Shown here: positions 22,205 to 33,043 of the stretch, one piece after another
Layout: every line of letters starts with the position of its first letter
How positions within the stretch are numbered: position 1 is the stretch's first letter
NCBI GenBank assembly: GCA_033807695.1
Contig: CM066304.1
Coordinates: forward strand, 3,286,001-3,350,000
Length of the DNA: 64,000 bases
Direction: 5' to 3'
Source: Daedaleopsis sinensis
Taxonomy: Eukaryota; Basidiomycota; Agaricomycetes; Polyporales; Polyporaceae
Translations under genes and position numbers: made by a program
Notes under the pieces: generated by a model
What the model was told of the DNA's origin: nothing
Databases searched by the model: none
Seen by the model: the letters and a program-made list of their open reading frames with translations, nothing else

Positions 22205-23998
22205 TCAAGCCCCCTTAGAGTACGAGGTGCTCTGTATTCGAAATATCAGCCTCAATTGTACTGCTAGAAGTGCGGCGACAAGCGAGCAAAACTTACCCTT
22301 CATGTTTCCTAGCTCTTCGAGTTGCGACTCCTCCACAAAGCGTACCAGGAGATTCCTCTGCATCGTGGTTAACCTCTTCAACTCTCTCCCGTCTCCATCC
22401 AGATGAAGAACCTGCCACGCTTGCACCGCGTCTGGCCCTTCTTTGATGATCCGATGAGATCGATGGTCAAAATCATTTATCCAGTTGAAGTACGTTGGGT
22501 CGTTGTGAACACCAGTGACCGCCTTCTCTTGCTCCTCCGGTTTGACGAAGTATCTCCCCTTGAACTCCAATACGAGGAACTCCAGGCCCTCCATCTCATC
22601 TGCGAGGCGCTCGGGGAGCGTCTTCATCACCACCTTCCCTTTTTCTGGCGTGGAGTACGACTGTGCGAATAGATCTTGCTTGCTGAATTTCTGAGAGGTT
22701 TTCACCAAGTGCAGCGAAAGATAGATCAGCGGAAGCTGACGCAGAGCTTTTGGAATATCCCCCTGCCAATCAATCAAAATATATGAGTATCGACCCGCTT
22801 CGGAAAATAGTGGAGGAAGACGCACGATCCGCTTCAAATACTCAGCGGACGAGCCCGAGAAATGGATCCTAAGCGTCAGGTATCGTAGGTGCGGAGCAAC
22901 CTGTCGGATTTTGGTCCACAGCCGTGGCATCAGATCCTTCGCGACTAGGGATATATCAAGATGTACAGGAGAGACCTTCCATAGGACTTCTAGGAGCTGA
23001 AGGACCAAGTCCGGGAACTCGGGCCACTGATCATTGATGTCTCTCACAACTCGTAGACCACAGGCTTCGTCCAGTCGGTCTTTGACTAAGGGCACCATAT
23101 CAACATCATGCAGTGCGAGCCTCCGGAGTGGCGGCCAAGCCCGATGACTTGTCTGGATTGTTAGGCCGTAGTCGTTGATGTCAAAGACAACTCCCCCGTA
23201 TAACCCTGCGTCGAGCGCGGTTATAGAGGGGCAGAGGTCAATGAGGTCGAAGAGAGCAAGAGTCGCATCGAACAAGATCAAGGTGTGGACTGTGGTGAAG
23301 ACGGGAGGTGTATAGGAAGGGATATCTCGGAACGACTGGGTAATCCTAGTACCTCCGATAGCCAGGGTGCTCAGATGCGGCAACTTTGCGAGCGTACCGA
23401 GAAGGACAGGGAATGAGACGCTGTCGTCGCGGCTTCGGTCCAGGTCCGAGTCGTGACCCTCAGGCAGGGGGTCAGAAACATACCCGATCTGGATATAGAG
23501 CACGCGAATCGCAGTCCAGCGATTGGCCCCGATGAACTTGATTGCCTTGTCTGCCACAACACCGATCTCGAGACACTCGAGGCGACGAAGACCGGCGAGA
23601 GCGGTGCCGACGCGTTCATCGTAGCGGAGGAGAGTCTGGAAACCGCTCGTCACGGAGAGCCTTCGGATATTTAGGGCGTGATGGAGTAGGTCGACGAAAC
23701 ATCGAACCGCTTCAGGGGACATCTGTACCCAGTAGCCTTGGAAGTCGACCAGGAATGCTGCGCCGTCGATATCGAGGCTTTCCAGATATTGTGCGCGAGG
23801 TCGGTTGGGATCCAGGATAAGCCTGCAGAATTGGAGAAGCTGGGTAGCGCTGTTTATGACAACCACTGCGATGACGCGATGGATGGCGAGAGTGTGTAGC
23901 CGTCCACAGCTTAAGGCAAGGTTCAAAGCATCTCTTCCCAAGAGTTCATCACAGATCAAGCCAAGGGTGTCGTTGTCCAGGAAGAGAAGCGATCCCAT
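22205..23998 (-). CDS. F-box/leucine-rich-repeat-like protein (about 597 aa)
   Basis: Probable substrate receptor of an SCF ubiquitin ligase. The start at 23998 reads MGSLLFLDNDTLGLICDELL, then GRDALNLALSCGRLHTLAIH, which is a degenerate F-box as in expanded mushroom families. A longer start at 24040 would add 14 residues. Leucine-rich repeat-like segments follow (LRRLECLEIGVV, KLPHLSTLAIGGTRI, PPLRRLALHDVDM, APHLRYLTLRIHFSG), then a tail with EEQEKAVTGVHNDPTYFNW. Near the 3' end (about 22302-22270) a GTAAGT donor and CTAG acceptor frame a 33-nt, in-frame segment that could be a mini-intron, so the last residues have two readings. Mushroom genomes hold hundreds of such genes; the target is unknown. 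Confidence 0.8.
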   Translation of the reverse strand: MGSLLFLDNDTLGLICDELLGRDALNLALSCGRLHTLAIHRVIAVVVINSATQLLQFCRLILDPNRPRAQYLESLDIDGAAFLVDFQGYWVQMSPEAVRCFVDLLHHALNIRRLSVTSGFQTLLRYDERVGTALAGLRRLECLEIGVVADKAIKFIGANRWTAIRVLYIQIGYVSDPLPEGHDSDLDRSRDDSVSFPVLLGTLAKLPHLSTLAIGGTRITQSFRDIPSYTPPVFTTVHTLILFDATLALFDLIDLCPSITALDAGLYGGVVFDINDYGLTIQTSHRAWPPLRRLALHDVDMVPLVKDRLDEACGLRVVRDINDQWPEFPDLVLQLLEVLWKVSPVHLDISLVAKDLMPRLWTKIRQVAPHLRYLTLRIHFSGSSAEYLKRIVRLPPLFSEAGRYSYILIDWQGDIPKALRQLPLIYLSLHLVKTSQKFSKQDLFAQSYSTPEKGKVVMKTLPERLADEMEGLEFLVLEFKGRYFVKPEEQEKAVTGVHNDPTYFNWINDFDHRSHRIIKEGPDAVQAWQVLHLDGDGRELKRLTTMQRNLLVRFVEESQLEELGNMKGKFCSLVAALLAVQLRLIFRIQSTSYSKGA

Positions 23999-24847
23999 GT
24001 CCTGCCAAGATATCAGTCGTTGGAGGAGCCAAGGGTTCAAACTACAGGATAACTGACCAGGTGATCGGATATGAGCTGAGCGTCGGGCCCCTAGTCAAAA
24101 ACCGAAATTTGAAGTATTCTATATGTATGATGGTCTCCAAGCGTAAGGATGTAAGAAATACTCACCTTCAAATCAGAATGAAGGGTTTATCCTGCAGGAC
24201 ATAAAATCAACACAGCCGGTCTGTAGACAGGTTAAAGCTAGGATTTAGCTGGCTGCCCGGTTCGATGCTCCTGTGGCTAGGTAGAGCAGACGACTCACCA
24301 TGGAACGGAGCAGGGCTGCGGCTTTAGTCGGCGATAGGACCTGGCTATAAGCAGCGGTCTTTGAAGATCCGAAAACTGACGCACAGATAGCGTTATTGAC
24401 AGGTGCACCTGACAACAAGTAACAAGTACTCGTGAAGCCAGGCTTCAACGGCAAGGAACTATTCTGTAATCTTGTGCTGCCATACCTAAACCGCGACAAG
24501 GAGTTTTAAGCTCTTGATCGCACTCAATTACGGTTCTCATGGGGAAGGTCCGCGTGAGACACCCTGTGCCCGTGACTGGACGCCGGCATGCGGGCGATTT
24601 ACTACCCCGCACGAGGCGTGAACCTAAAGCCTGAAGACCAGATGAGCGATATACTTAACAGGCAACCTTCCCGGGAACTTACTCAAGGAGTGGACGCCCT
24701 CGTACACAGCCATGCGAATCGACACGGGAATCATGCGAAACGACACGCGAATGGGGCAGTCGTTCACTGGAAAGCCGACATACGCCTTCGCATATATACC
24801 CTTGCTCAACTAAACAACGCTGCGATCTCACCTGGTGTCCTTCCACC
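23999..24847. other. Spacer between the F-box gene and aldehyde dehydrogenase
   Basis: An 84-codon minus-strand frame at 24245-24499 is rich in Ala/Ser and resembles nothing I know, so I do not call it. CATATATA and related AT motifs near 24790-24800, about 50 bp before the dehydrogenase start, could act as its TATA element. Confidence 0.4.
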
Positions 24848-26808
24848 ATGGCCCTTCCGTTCACTCCCCTTTTCATCGACGGCGAATGGCGCCCCGCAAA
24901 CACAGGGGCGACCTTCGACATCTACAACCCGACCACCGGCAAGGCCGTCGGCACGGCCGCATCTGCATCGGCGGGAGACTGCGCGGCGGCGGTCGAGGCG
25001 GCGGCACGCGCGTTCCCAGCCTGGGAGAACACCCCAGCGACGGTGCGGCGCGACATCTTCCTGAAGGCGGCAGACATCCTCGCGACGGAGCGGTACAGGG
25101 AGAAGATCGCGCGCGCCGCAAGGGAGGAGGTCGCGGCGACGGAGGACATGATGCCGTTCAGCCACTCTGGGCAGATCGGGCTATTGCGCAACTATGGGGG
25201 GATGATCACGCAGCTCAAGGGCGAGACGTTCGAGAGCGTGGTCCCTGGAGGGCGTGTGTTCGCTCATAGGAGGGCTCTTGGTGTTGTGTGAGTGTGACTG
25301 AATGGCCTCACGTAGGAAATGTGGCGACTTACGCATGGTGTCTATTGATGAAGGTTCGGAATCGCGCCGTGGAACGCTCCGACTGGACTAACCGTGAGGG
25401 CTCTGGGTGTTCCACTCATATGTGGCAACACATGTGTCTTGAAGTGCTCCGAAGAAAGTCCCCGGACGCAAGCCATCATCGCTGAGCTTTTCGAGGAGGC
25501 ACGTCTAAAATGAATAATCATCAGCACTTCTGTTATTTAGCTCACACTCCCTCAGGCGGGGCTGCCAAAGGGCGTCCTGAACTTTATCTCGACTTCAAGG
25601 GAAGACTCACCGGCGCGTACTGCTGAGATCATCGCACATCCCATGGTTCGCAAAATCAACGTGCGTTGATCCTATGCGTCTTACAAGATGAGTTCACACT
25701 GGGTGAAGTTCACGGGCAGCGACCGCGTCGGCAAAATCATCGCAGGGGAAGCAGCCAAGTTCCTCAAGCCCTGCGTCTTCGAGCTCGGCGGGAAGGCTCC
25801 AGTGATCGTGAGTGTTGCCGCGCGCCCGGTACCTCGGTCTAGAGAGCATGGGCTGATTTGTGGAGACGTCTGCAGGTCCTGGATGACGCCGATATCCCTC
25901 GTGCCGCGAGAGCCATTACATCCTCGGCCCTGCTCAACTCCGGACAGATATGCATGTCGACAGAGCGTGTTATTGTCCAGAAAGGTGTTGCACCCGTCCT
26001 CCTCCGGGAGCTTACCACCCTCTTCAGACAGGCGACCGCAGGAGACATCGAGACGGACCCGTCTGCGGTGCTAGGGGCGCTGTTCACGCCAGGGTCTGCC
26101 GAGAATGTTCTGGCCATGATCAAGGACGCCATCACGAACGGCGCGACGCTCGTGTTGGGAGACATGAAGCGACAGGGGACGATTGTTCAGCCGCATATTG
26201 TCACGGATGTGAAACCTGGGATGAAGCTATGGGAGAGGGAGAGTTTCGGTCCAGGTACGCCACTTGACGGTCTGCCCAACCTTCAAATATGCCGAGGCCG
26301 ACTGAAACTTGATCTCAGTCGCCGTGGTGGCGGCCGTAGACACGATAGATGAAGCCGTGGACTTGGCCAATGCTTCAGAATACTCGATGTCCGCAGGTCT
26401 GTGGACGAAGGATGTTCATGGAGCATTTGACATCACATCGAGAATCCGAGCATGTAAGGCCTATGACATTGGTTGCGCACAGCCGCTTCATGGTGCTAAG
26501 CGATGTCCTAGGCTGCACAATTGTCAACGGACCTACTGTGCACTCCGAATGGCACAGGAATTTGGGAGGACTAGGGTACGTACACTCAAAGCTCTGCCGA
26601 GAGAGGCTCACGCCTACAGCTTGCGGCCAGGGGTGCGAGCGGATACGGGCACTTCAGCGTCGAGGAATGGACGCAGCTGAGAATGACGATCCTGCATCCT
26701 GCGAAAGAGCCTGGATATCCGATAATTGCGAAGTTAAACAGAGCGGTGGCAGAGGGAACTAACGGAGTAACAAATGGCACGACGAATGGTTTCACTGGGG
26801 ACAACTGA
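24848..26808 (+). CDS. NAD(P)-dependent aldehyde dehydrogenase
   Basis: Oxidises an aldehyde to the acid. The family style is close to the salicylaldehyde/vanillin dehydrogenase group, but the substrate cannot be read here. The start at ATG 24848 reads MALPFTPLFIDGEWRPANTG. Catalytic features are intact: PWNAPTGL (oxyanion Asn), FELGGKAPVIV (general-base Glu), NSGQICMSTERV (nucleophile Cys) and the late ESFGP motif. The end includes VNGPTVHSE, GGASGYGHF and a Thr/Asn-rich tail. About eight introns interrupt it. The one at 25499-25555 is GC-AG (donor GCACGT) and is needed to join ELFEE to AGLPKGVLNF in frame. Mushroom aldehyde dehydrogenases often serve aromatic or lignin-derived aldehyde turnover, which is a general inference only. 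Confidence 0.9.
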
Positions 26809-27251
26809 TCGTCCAGGGCACAAGTAACTCAAAGCACAAGCACCCCGACATATGTTGTGTTGTAAACGGCGTCACCTTCGTGTCGACAGTGGGGCTAATG
26901 TACGAACACTGATACCTATATGCGTACGAAATCATTAGATAGACCGAAGCATCGTCGAATGTCACTTGCCAAAGTCTCTCCGGAACACGCGCCGAGTCGC
27001 ATGTAAGATCCCCATCGCCGATAAAAAGGATGGATACTTTTGTTTGAACATTCGAGAGAGTTGCGCACGCTTCCAATGATGATGTGATAGGGGGGTTGTA
27101 TTAGAGGCATAGCTGTGTGCAGAGTACAGTATTGTGTGATGATCTCATAGCGTGAGTCGCGCTGCTTGAGAGCATACACGTCGCGTTCGATGTCTGGGAA
27201 ATCTATCGGATAGAATAGGACTCACTAGTGGTATTTAAAACTTGTGCCAAG
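26809..27251. other. Convergent spacer, aldehyde dehydrogenase / PET117
   Basis: 3' flanks of two convergent genes. AT-rich, with no gene recognised. Confidence 0.45.
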
Positions 27252-27558
27252 TCATTTGGCATCTGCTGGATGAGGCGCAAGACTTGAGACTGTTTGAACA
27301 CGTTCATAGACTTCTCTCTTCTCCAAAGACCGCTGAAGATCCTCCTCTCTCTGCTTCATCTTGTCTCGGCGCCGCTGCTCATCCCTGAGCACCCCGAGAT
27401 ACATAGTCTACGAGACCCGAGTCGTCCGGCGATGCTCAACGATGGCAAAATAACAGACGTACCTCGCGCTCTGTGATCTGGAGGTGGTGCACTCCCCATA
27501 TGATAAGAGCGGATCCAAAGACGGCGGCGCCGAGCGTGAACTTCGCTGCACGCGACAT
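27252..27558 (-). CDS. PET117: PET117-like cytochrome c oxidase assembly factor
   Basis: Small mitochondrial inner-membrane protein needed for cytochrome c oxidase assembly and linked to heme A synthesis. Exon 1 from ATG 27558 gives MSRAAKFTLGAAVFGSALII, then WGVHHLQITERE, which is a single membrane helix after the typical MSRAxK start. A GTACGT intron follows, and exon 2 gives MYLGVLRDEQRRRDKMKQRE, then EDLQRSLEKREVYERVQ, ending with TGA 27252-27254. The YLGVLRDxxRxxxK signature and the overall size (under 90 aa) are those of Pet117. Its start lies 218 bp from the divergent SMR-domain gene. Confidence 0.92.
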
Positions 27559-27776
27559 GGCGGGTACAAAGTGAATCTCAATGCTGGAGATAGCTCGGAG
27601 AGACACGGGGAGGGAGAGCTCAAGAGACGCGGTGTTAGCGGAAGCAGAATGGGCTCGAGACGCCGATGAGAGCAAAGTGGCTGACGGCATGCTGGTAGGA
27701 ACAGCCGCCTTTCTGGAGGAAACCACGACCAGCTCTACCGCACTTCTCGTCCCAACCACAATCTACCTACTCCGCG
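27559..27776. promoter_or_regulatory. Divergent promoter region, PET117 / SMR-domain gene
   Basis: A 218-bp gap between two opposite starts, too short for much besides a shared promoter. The 5' UTRs must be short. An in-frame extension of the SMR gene into this region exists but is less likely than the spliced start at 27777. Confidence 0.45.
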
Positions 27777-29897
27777 ATGCCATCACAACCAACTATCCAG
27801 GAGATTCTCCAGGTATGGTTAACAGCCAAACACTCGAACATTATTACACCTGGCTAAGCCACTACACTGCCGGCGTCTACCAGGTGGAATTCTCTCCACC
27901 GCTTGATACCTCCCTCATCGCCGCCATAGTCGCTGACTACGTCTCTGGAAACGACGCACACAAGGGAGAAGAGCTGCGTCAGCTGCGAGACGTTCTCACA
28001 AACCTCGCGGCGGAGGCAGAGAAGGAGCTCATCGACTCCGATGAACAGTCTCTCTCCGCCTTTTCACAGCTACAGATCTCCCACGACGATGTTTCCAGCT
28101 TTTACGACTATTCGACAACAGACAACTCTGGCTACTCAGGATATACATCTCCGAGCTCTGGCGGATCGGATTCCTCGGGTCAACAGTCGTTCAGCTCTCC
28201 AGTCGGTTTCCTGCATGCACTCTTTCCGCAAGTGCCGCTGGAGAAACTTCGCACTGCCCTCGCAGCGCATGGCGCCCTCGGTGATGACTTGGACATAGGA
28301 GAAGTGGTGGAAGAGCTGCTTACGGGCGAATACATCCGCGAGCTCGAGGAACGTGGTCTGGATGAGAGCGAGTCTCGAGAGATGGGTTTTGAGGCACCAT
28401 GGGAGCTAGTCGAGAAGAAGAACAAGGGAGCCGTCAAGCAGAAGAGGCAGAACAAGAAGGGTACGACCATTAGGCTTGTTGATGTACGGCAACAGCAACA
28501 CGTACGTCCAACCCCTTCCAATTCTCGCCCGGCTGCTCCGGATCCGTGGACCCAACTTGCCTCTGTCGCCTCGCATCTGTCTACCCTTATTCCCTCGCAC
28601 TCGCCCGCCTACTTCCAGTCCGTCTTCCATTCGCCGCAGTATTTCACTCCTGCGCAGGCTCTTCGCGCCGCTATGATCCAGATCGCCCGCCAGTCAACCA
28701 AACACGGCGACGAACTCACCGAAGAGGAAAGCCCATTGCTATTTACCATGTTTGAACTCCTCGCGTCCTCTCCCATGTATACCGCCCTCAATGTGGAGGA
28801 GCGAGACCAGCTCCTTGAAGACGTGCTCTTTGCTCTCCGTGCTACCGGCGGAAACCCGGACACCGCACTAGACCTCGTCGAGCTCCTTGTAGAGCTTGAC
28901 GCCGACTTCTCTTCCAAGGAATACTCATGGGGAGTTTACCACCAGCAAGCGTCGCAGCCCACTACGATCAAGGTACCATCTAGTCCCCCACCGATTCCAC
29001 CGCCCCCAAACATACGACGCTCCCAAACGCATACACCCCCTTCAAGCCCGGAGAGGCCTCGGGCCGCTATAAACGCCTGGCAGACAGTACCAGTCAAGCC
29101 TACACCCGAGGGACCGCACCCGCTCTCGGGCGTCATTCGCGCATACAACAGTCAGTTACCCCCGCCAACCGGCAGGAAAGTCAGAGGCAGCGGCAATGGC
29201 TTAGGAAAGGGAGGGAAGGGCGATGTCGGCGAGCTTCCTCTCACATCCAAGCGCGTTCATGCGCAGAAGAGATACTGGGAGCTGTTCGAGCAGAGAAGAG
29301 CGGCCATGCGGGAGGCTGGGAAGGCATGGCAAAGAGGCGGTCGGAACTACGGGGGCGAGATAGCGTTCTACTTCGCAGAAAGGGTGCGCGTTTTCATCGC
29401 ATTTTCATCAAGTAAGTTATGCCTGTGCGCTCGAATTTGACATGGCTTCATCTAGGCACGGGAGTTGCAGCGTCAGCAGCAGGAACAGCAAATCGATACA
29501 GCGCGCGAAATGGTAATGCGCACCCGGTAAGTCTGTTTGCCTTGGGCACTCCCCTTCGCGTACTGATGAACATCTGCAGCGTGGTCCGGCCAAACCGAGA
29601 GTCAATCGATCTGCACGGCACCATTGTCTCTGAAGCTGTGGCCGTTTGCCGCGACTACCTCGCAGAGCACTGGACCGGTATGTACCTTCGTCCTCAACGT
29701 GCTCTATGGTGGTGTTTTAAGTCTATGGACACGCAGGGAAACCCGTCCAGATCATCACTGGACGCGGCAGTCACTCGAAGAATGGCGTGGGCGTGCTCGG
29801 ACCAGCTCTCAAGAACGCATTGGCCGAGGACGGGTGGATCCTCGACATCCAGGAAGGCGCTATTGTCGTCCGTGGTATGCGCGCCGGCAGAGTTTAG
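27777..29897 (+). CDS. SMR-domain protein with DUF1771 (621 aa)
   Basis: SMR domains are nuclease or nucleic-acid-binding modules; eukaryotic members act in mRNA surveillance and DNA repair. Exons: 27777-27812, 27884-29383, 29456-29526, 29580-29677 and 29737-29897. Exon 1 (MPSQPTIQEILQ) joins VEFSPPLDTSLIAAIVADY through a GTATGG intron. The middle has two helical, CUE-like segments (FLHALFPQVPLEKLRTALAA; LLEDVLFALRATGGNPDTAL). Near the C-terminus a DUF1771-type helix (KRYWELFEQRRAAMREAGKA; ERARELQRQQQEQQ) precedes the SMR fold: RESIDLHGTIVSEAV, then VQIITGRGSHSKNGVGVLGP and WILDIQEGAIVVRG. The DLHG and TGRGxHS motifs are intact. This order matches Cue2-like/N4BP2-like fungal proteins. Confidence in the SMR and DUF1771 calls is high; the CUE calls are tentative. 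Confidence 0.88.
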
Positions 29898-31063
29898 AGT
29901 CACCTAATGTACGGCAGAGGAGGATGCAGATGTGTCAAGAATCCCCCTCCTCCCTTTCTATTCAGAGAGATCAGGTGTGTTTATACCCGTTTCCCATTGT
30001 AGCCGCACTGCCTCGCACTCGTATATGCCTCGATGTATCGAGTAGTTTTTGCTTATTCGTATCTAAGTAAGTCTAGAAGATGAACATGAACCGACCCCAA
30101 GTACTCACGCTTTGCCTTGCAAGCTCCTTGCTAATGTGGAATCGATAACCAAGTCACCGTCGGCGTTAATGACGGAGTTTGCCAATTGGACCGTGCACGT
30201 CCCGCAAAAAGCTCGCCCACTCTCAAAGCATGTTCAGTCGTTGACTTCCATCAACATCACTCGGAGTCGTCTTGTCTATGCTCACTAGTCTCAAGCATGC
30301 TCAGTCTTCGCAAACTCTATGCACCGCAGTACTAGTAAAGACAGCCCTGGAGTGGTGGCTATCAGCCCCGACAGACTCGTGGTCTTGGAGCGCACGACTT
30401 GGAAGCACCATTCAGTATGTGCTGTGAAGCTTCCGGTCTCAGACCAATAGGATACATCTTAGGTAAGTACGATATCGGAGAACTCATGATAGTCTCAGGA
30501 GTCAGGTCCTGTTCGATTGCGAAGTACGCATAAAAAGGTTAACCATGCTTCTGCGGGCGGCGGCGCCTTGGCGGCGCCCGCAACGAAGACCTTAGGCATA
30601 TGATGAAGTTAGTATTACATACTTCTGGTGGGAATACTTCCTAGTCCGCTGATCTCATGAGCCCAAGCGGATTCATATATAATGTATACGCGAATGGAGG
30701 CCGGGCGGAGCCTAGCAGTAGCATTGGCAAAGCGCGTTTCATCGGCCTACTACCTGAAGGGCGCTACCAATGATTCCCCCATGGCCCGGAGCTCGAGGAG
30801 TCGGGTCTTCGGGATAATAATACCAAAGACCGGATGCTTCAAATCTAGAAATTCTTAAACTGTTTTTAGGCGTTCTACATAACGTCGAGGACATCGACAG
30901 TCTCCCCCTCTTCTCCTTCCACTACTGCAGCCTCGTTAATCCACATCTCCCGCCGACACGTGCACCTCACCTCCGAAAGCCTCAGGCCTCAAGAAGCATT
31001 CCTCGACTCGAATTCCACCGCTACAGCCACTAAGACATCTAGTAGTAATCACTGTGGTCGAAA
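29898..31063. other. Gene-free spacer of about 1.2 kb
   Basis: No convincing exon found. Contains a GC-rich inverted repeat at 30552-30582 (separate entry) inside otherwise AT-richer DNA. The segment 30890-31063 just before the PQ-loop gene is C/T-rich and probably its promoter and leader. Confidence 0.4.
30552..30582. repeat. GC-rich inverted repeat
   Basis: The ends TGCGGGCG and CGCCCGCA are perfect 8-bp inverted repeats around an inner GGCGCC-type palindrome. It stands out in AT-richer spacer. It could form a hairpin, or be a remnant of a mobile-element end; neither is proven. Confidence 0.5.
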
Positions 31064-32325
31064 ATGGTGGTCAACCACACAGCAGAGAACGTCATGGGAA
31101 CCATGGGTATGTCTTCGAAGTTCGGTGTTTCTTTCCTGCGGTTAATATGATCACCCATCGACATCCTACATGACAGGCACAATATGCTGGACGATTCAAC
31201 TCCTACCTCAGTTATGGCACACATATCGTACCAAGTCCGTTGAGGGACTCTCAAAATGGCTGATGTGAGGACCCCTCGTACGATTTTTCCCAGTCGTATG
31301 ACACAACTGATCAGAGCGCTTGCGTGACTGCGACTATATTCTCCGCCCCTTTACGCAATATATACAATGACGCTTGGTGTCGCCGGCACTGCAGGCTAAC
31401 ATGGGGTATAGCTGGCTCCTTCCTGGGAGTATATTCGGTGGTCCAAAGGCTAAGCATACCGCTGATGCTGCAGCCGCAATTATTTGGGATTCTATGTCTA
31501 GTTTCCTGGGCGCAGGTTCGTGTTCTTCTACACGGAGCAACTTTTCTTCACGCTTTGACGTAACGAGTACTGACGGCTTGAATGCATTTTAGTGGCAGTA
31601 TTACGGGGGTGGACGGTCGCGCGTGACAGCTATCGCGATGTTTATTGGGGCTGTGGCTTTGTTCGCCAGCTTCGAAGTCGGAATGATCTTTGCAGTCAAG
31701 GTTAGAATGAAGACCGTACTTCTTGGGCGCACAGCACTTACGCATAGATTCAAATAGCCCTCGTACAACGCTGGTAACCTTGCACCGGTGTTGTTCCTTG
31801 GGATTCTCAGCGCGACACTTATCGCAGGTGCTCTGTTGTGAGTTGCGCCCTGTTGCGTCATTGTTACTGCGTTCCGAACTCACTCACGTTACCTCTCGTC
31901 TCTAGACCGCAGTATCTCGAAATCTACAAATACAAGGAGGTCATCGGGATCTCTACCCTGTTCATGACTGTTGACCTCTTAGGGGGCGTGTTCAACGTTC
32001 TCTCTTTGGTCTTGAAGGGCCAATTCGACGTCCTCGCCGGAACGACATATGCACTGGTCGTGGTACGTTCTTCGTCACTTATGGACACTATCTTTGTGCT
32101 CAATCACGTCCATGATATCAGGTACTCGACGGCATCGTCATTCTCTGCGCACTGATTCTGAACCCTCTCGCGCGTCGACGGCGACGGCGGCTCGCTGCTG
32201 CAGAGGACGGTATACTGCCTAGCGAGACTGCAACGATTCAAAATACCGACGACATTCAACGAGCATTCACGGGTAATGAGAAGACGGTCGAGGAGAAGAA
32301 GGACATAGAACAGGGTTCTGCGTGA
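31064..32325 (+). CDS. PQ-loop repeat membrane protein
   Basis: Seven-helix PQ-loop proteins include lysosomal/vacuolar cationic amino acid and cystine exporters. Exon 1 (MVVNHTAENVMGTMG) joins TICWTIQLLPQLWHTYRTKS and VEGLSKWLM, the classic first PQ-loop (LPQ plus KSxxGLS). A second loop appears as IPLMLQPQLFGILCLVSWAQ. Other helices include AIAMFIGAVALFASFEVGMI, APVLFLGILSATLIAGALL and TLFMTVDLLGGVFNVLSLVL. The tail is basic then acidic (NPLARRRRRRLAAAEDG) and ends at TGA 32325. Six or so short introns interrupt it; the first is about 70 nt, and a longer one follows the GLSKWLM exon. Substrate unknown. Confidence 0.85.
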
Positions 32326-33043
32326 GCATTCGGTATCCTCCGAGTCATGGCCGACGATTGCTGATGAGATACGATATACGATAGTCTTCACCCGCCGATA
32401 GGATGACCATCGACTTCCTATCATCGCAACGTGTGTTACCATCCATTCCGTCAACGAACAACTGCATATGAATGTGTAGGTATTGTAGTTTGGGATGTGT
32501 TACCTCAATCCCCGGTACATAAATACTCGGATGGTCTAGTTGAACCCTCGCTTGTATATCCGCCGGAGCCATCGATAGACTAGTAGTGACCATGACAGCT
32601 ACCACTCTGTGTTCATATATAAAGTGGAGGGACGCTACATGGTCGACTCACTCTACCTCCCACCTAATAGTAAGGCTGCCGAGCCATCTCGAAGCACCCA
32701 ACGTTCATCAGGTTTTCTCCGTGAGTTGACTCGTGATGCGAGCAACTTCCGTTAGATCTTTGACCGCGCTTGAACGTTGAACAGCAACCCTCGTGTCTTC
32801 CGCCATGAACACTAGGTACTGTCTCGTCTGGTGTGTCATCAGACTCATATCATTGGAATAGTGCCACCATCTCCGTAAGGACTCGACACCAGTGCGATGG
32901 CTAACGAGTTCAGGTAATGTGTGATGATATCAACTATGGTAATGTGTAATGATATCAACTATGGTAATGTGTGATGATATCAACTATGTTACTACATTCG
33001 AAGCGTAGTACTAGTAGTAGACAATAGGTCTACCGCCTCACGC
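32326..33043. other. Spacer with 25-bp tandem repeats
   Basis: Convergent 3' flanks of the PQ-loop and cysteine-rich genes. Apart from the tandem repeat at 32913-32987, I see nothing coding. Confidence 0.45.
32913..32987. repeat. Three tandem copies of a 25-bp unit
   Basis: Copies at 32913-32937, 32938-32962 and 32963-32987. Copies 1 and 3 are identical over 25 bp and copy 2 differs at one base (GTGATG to GTAATG). Each holds TGATATCA, a perfect 8-bp palindrome. Located 57 bp beyond the stop of the cysteine-rich gene. Confidence 0.9.

Noticed and set aside
24245..24499. 84-codon minus-strand frame upstream of aldehyde dehydrogenase
   Set aside because: No recognisable motif, no splice partners and weak coding composition.
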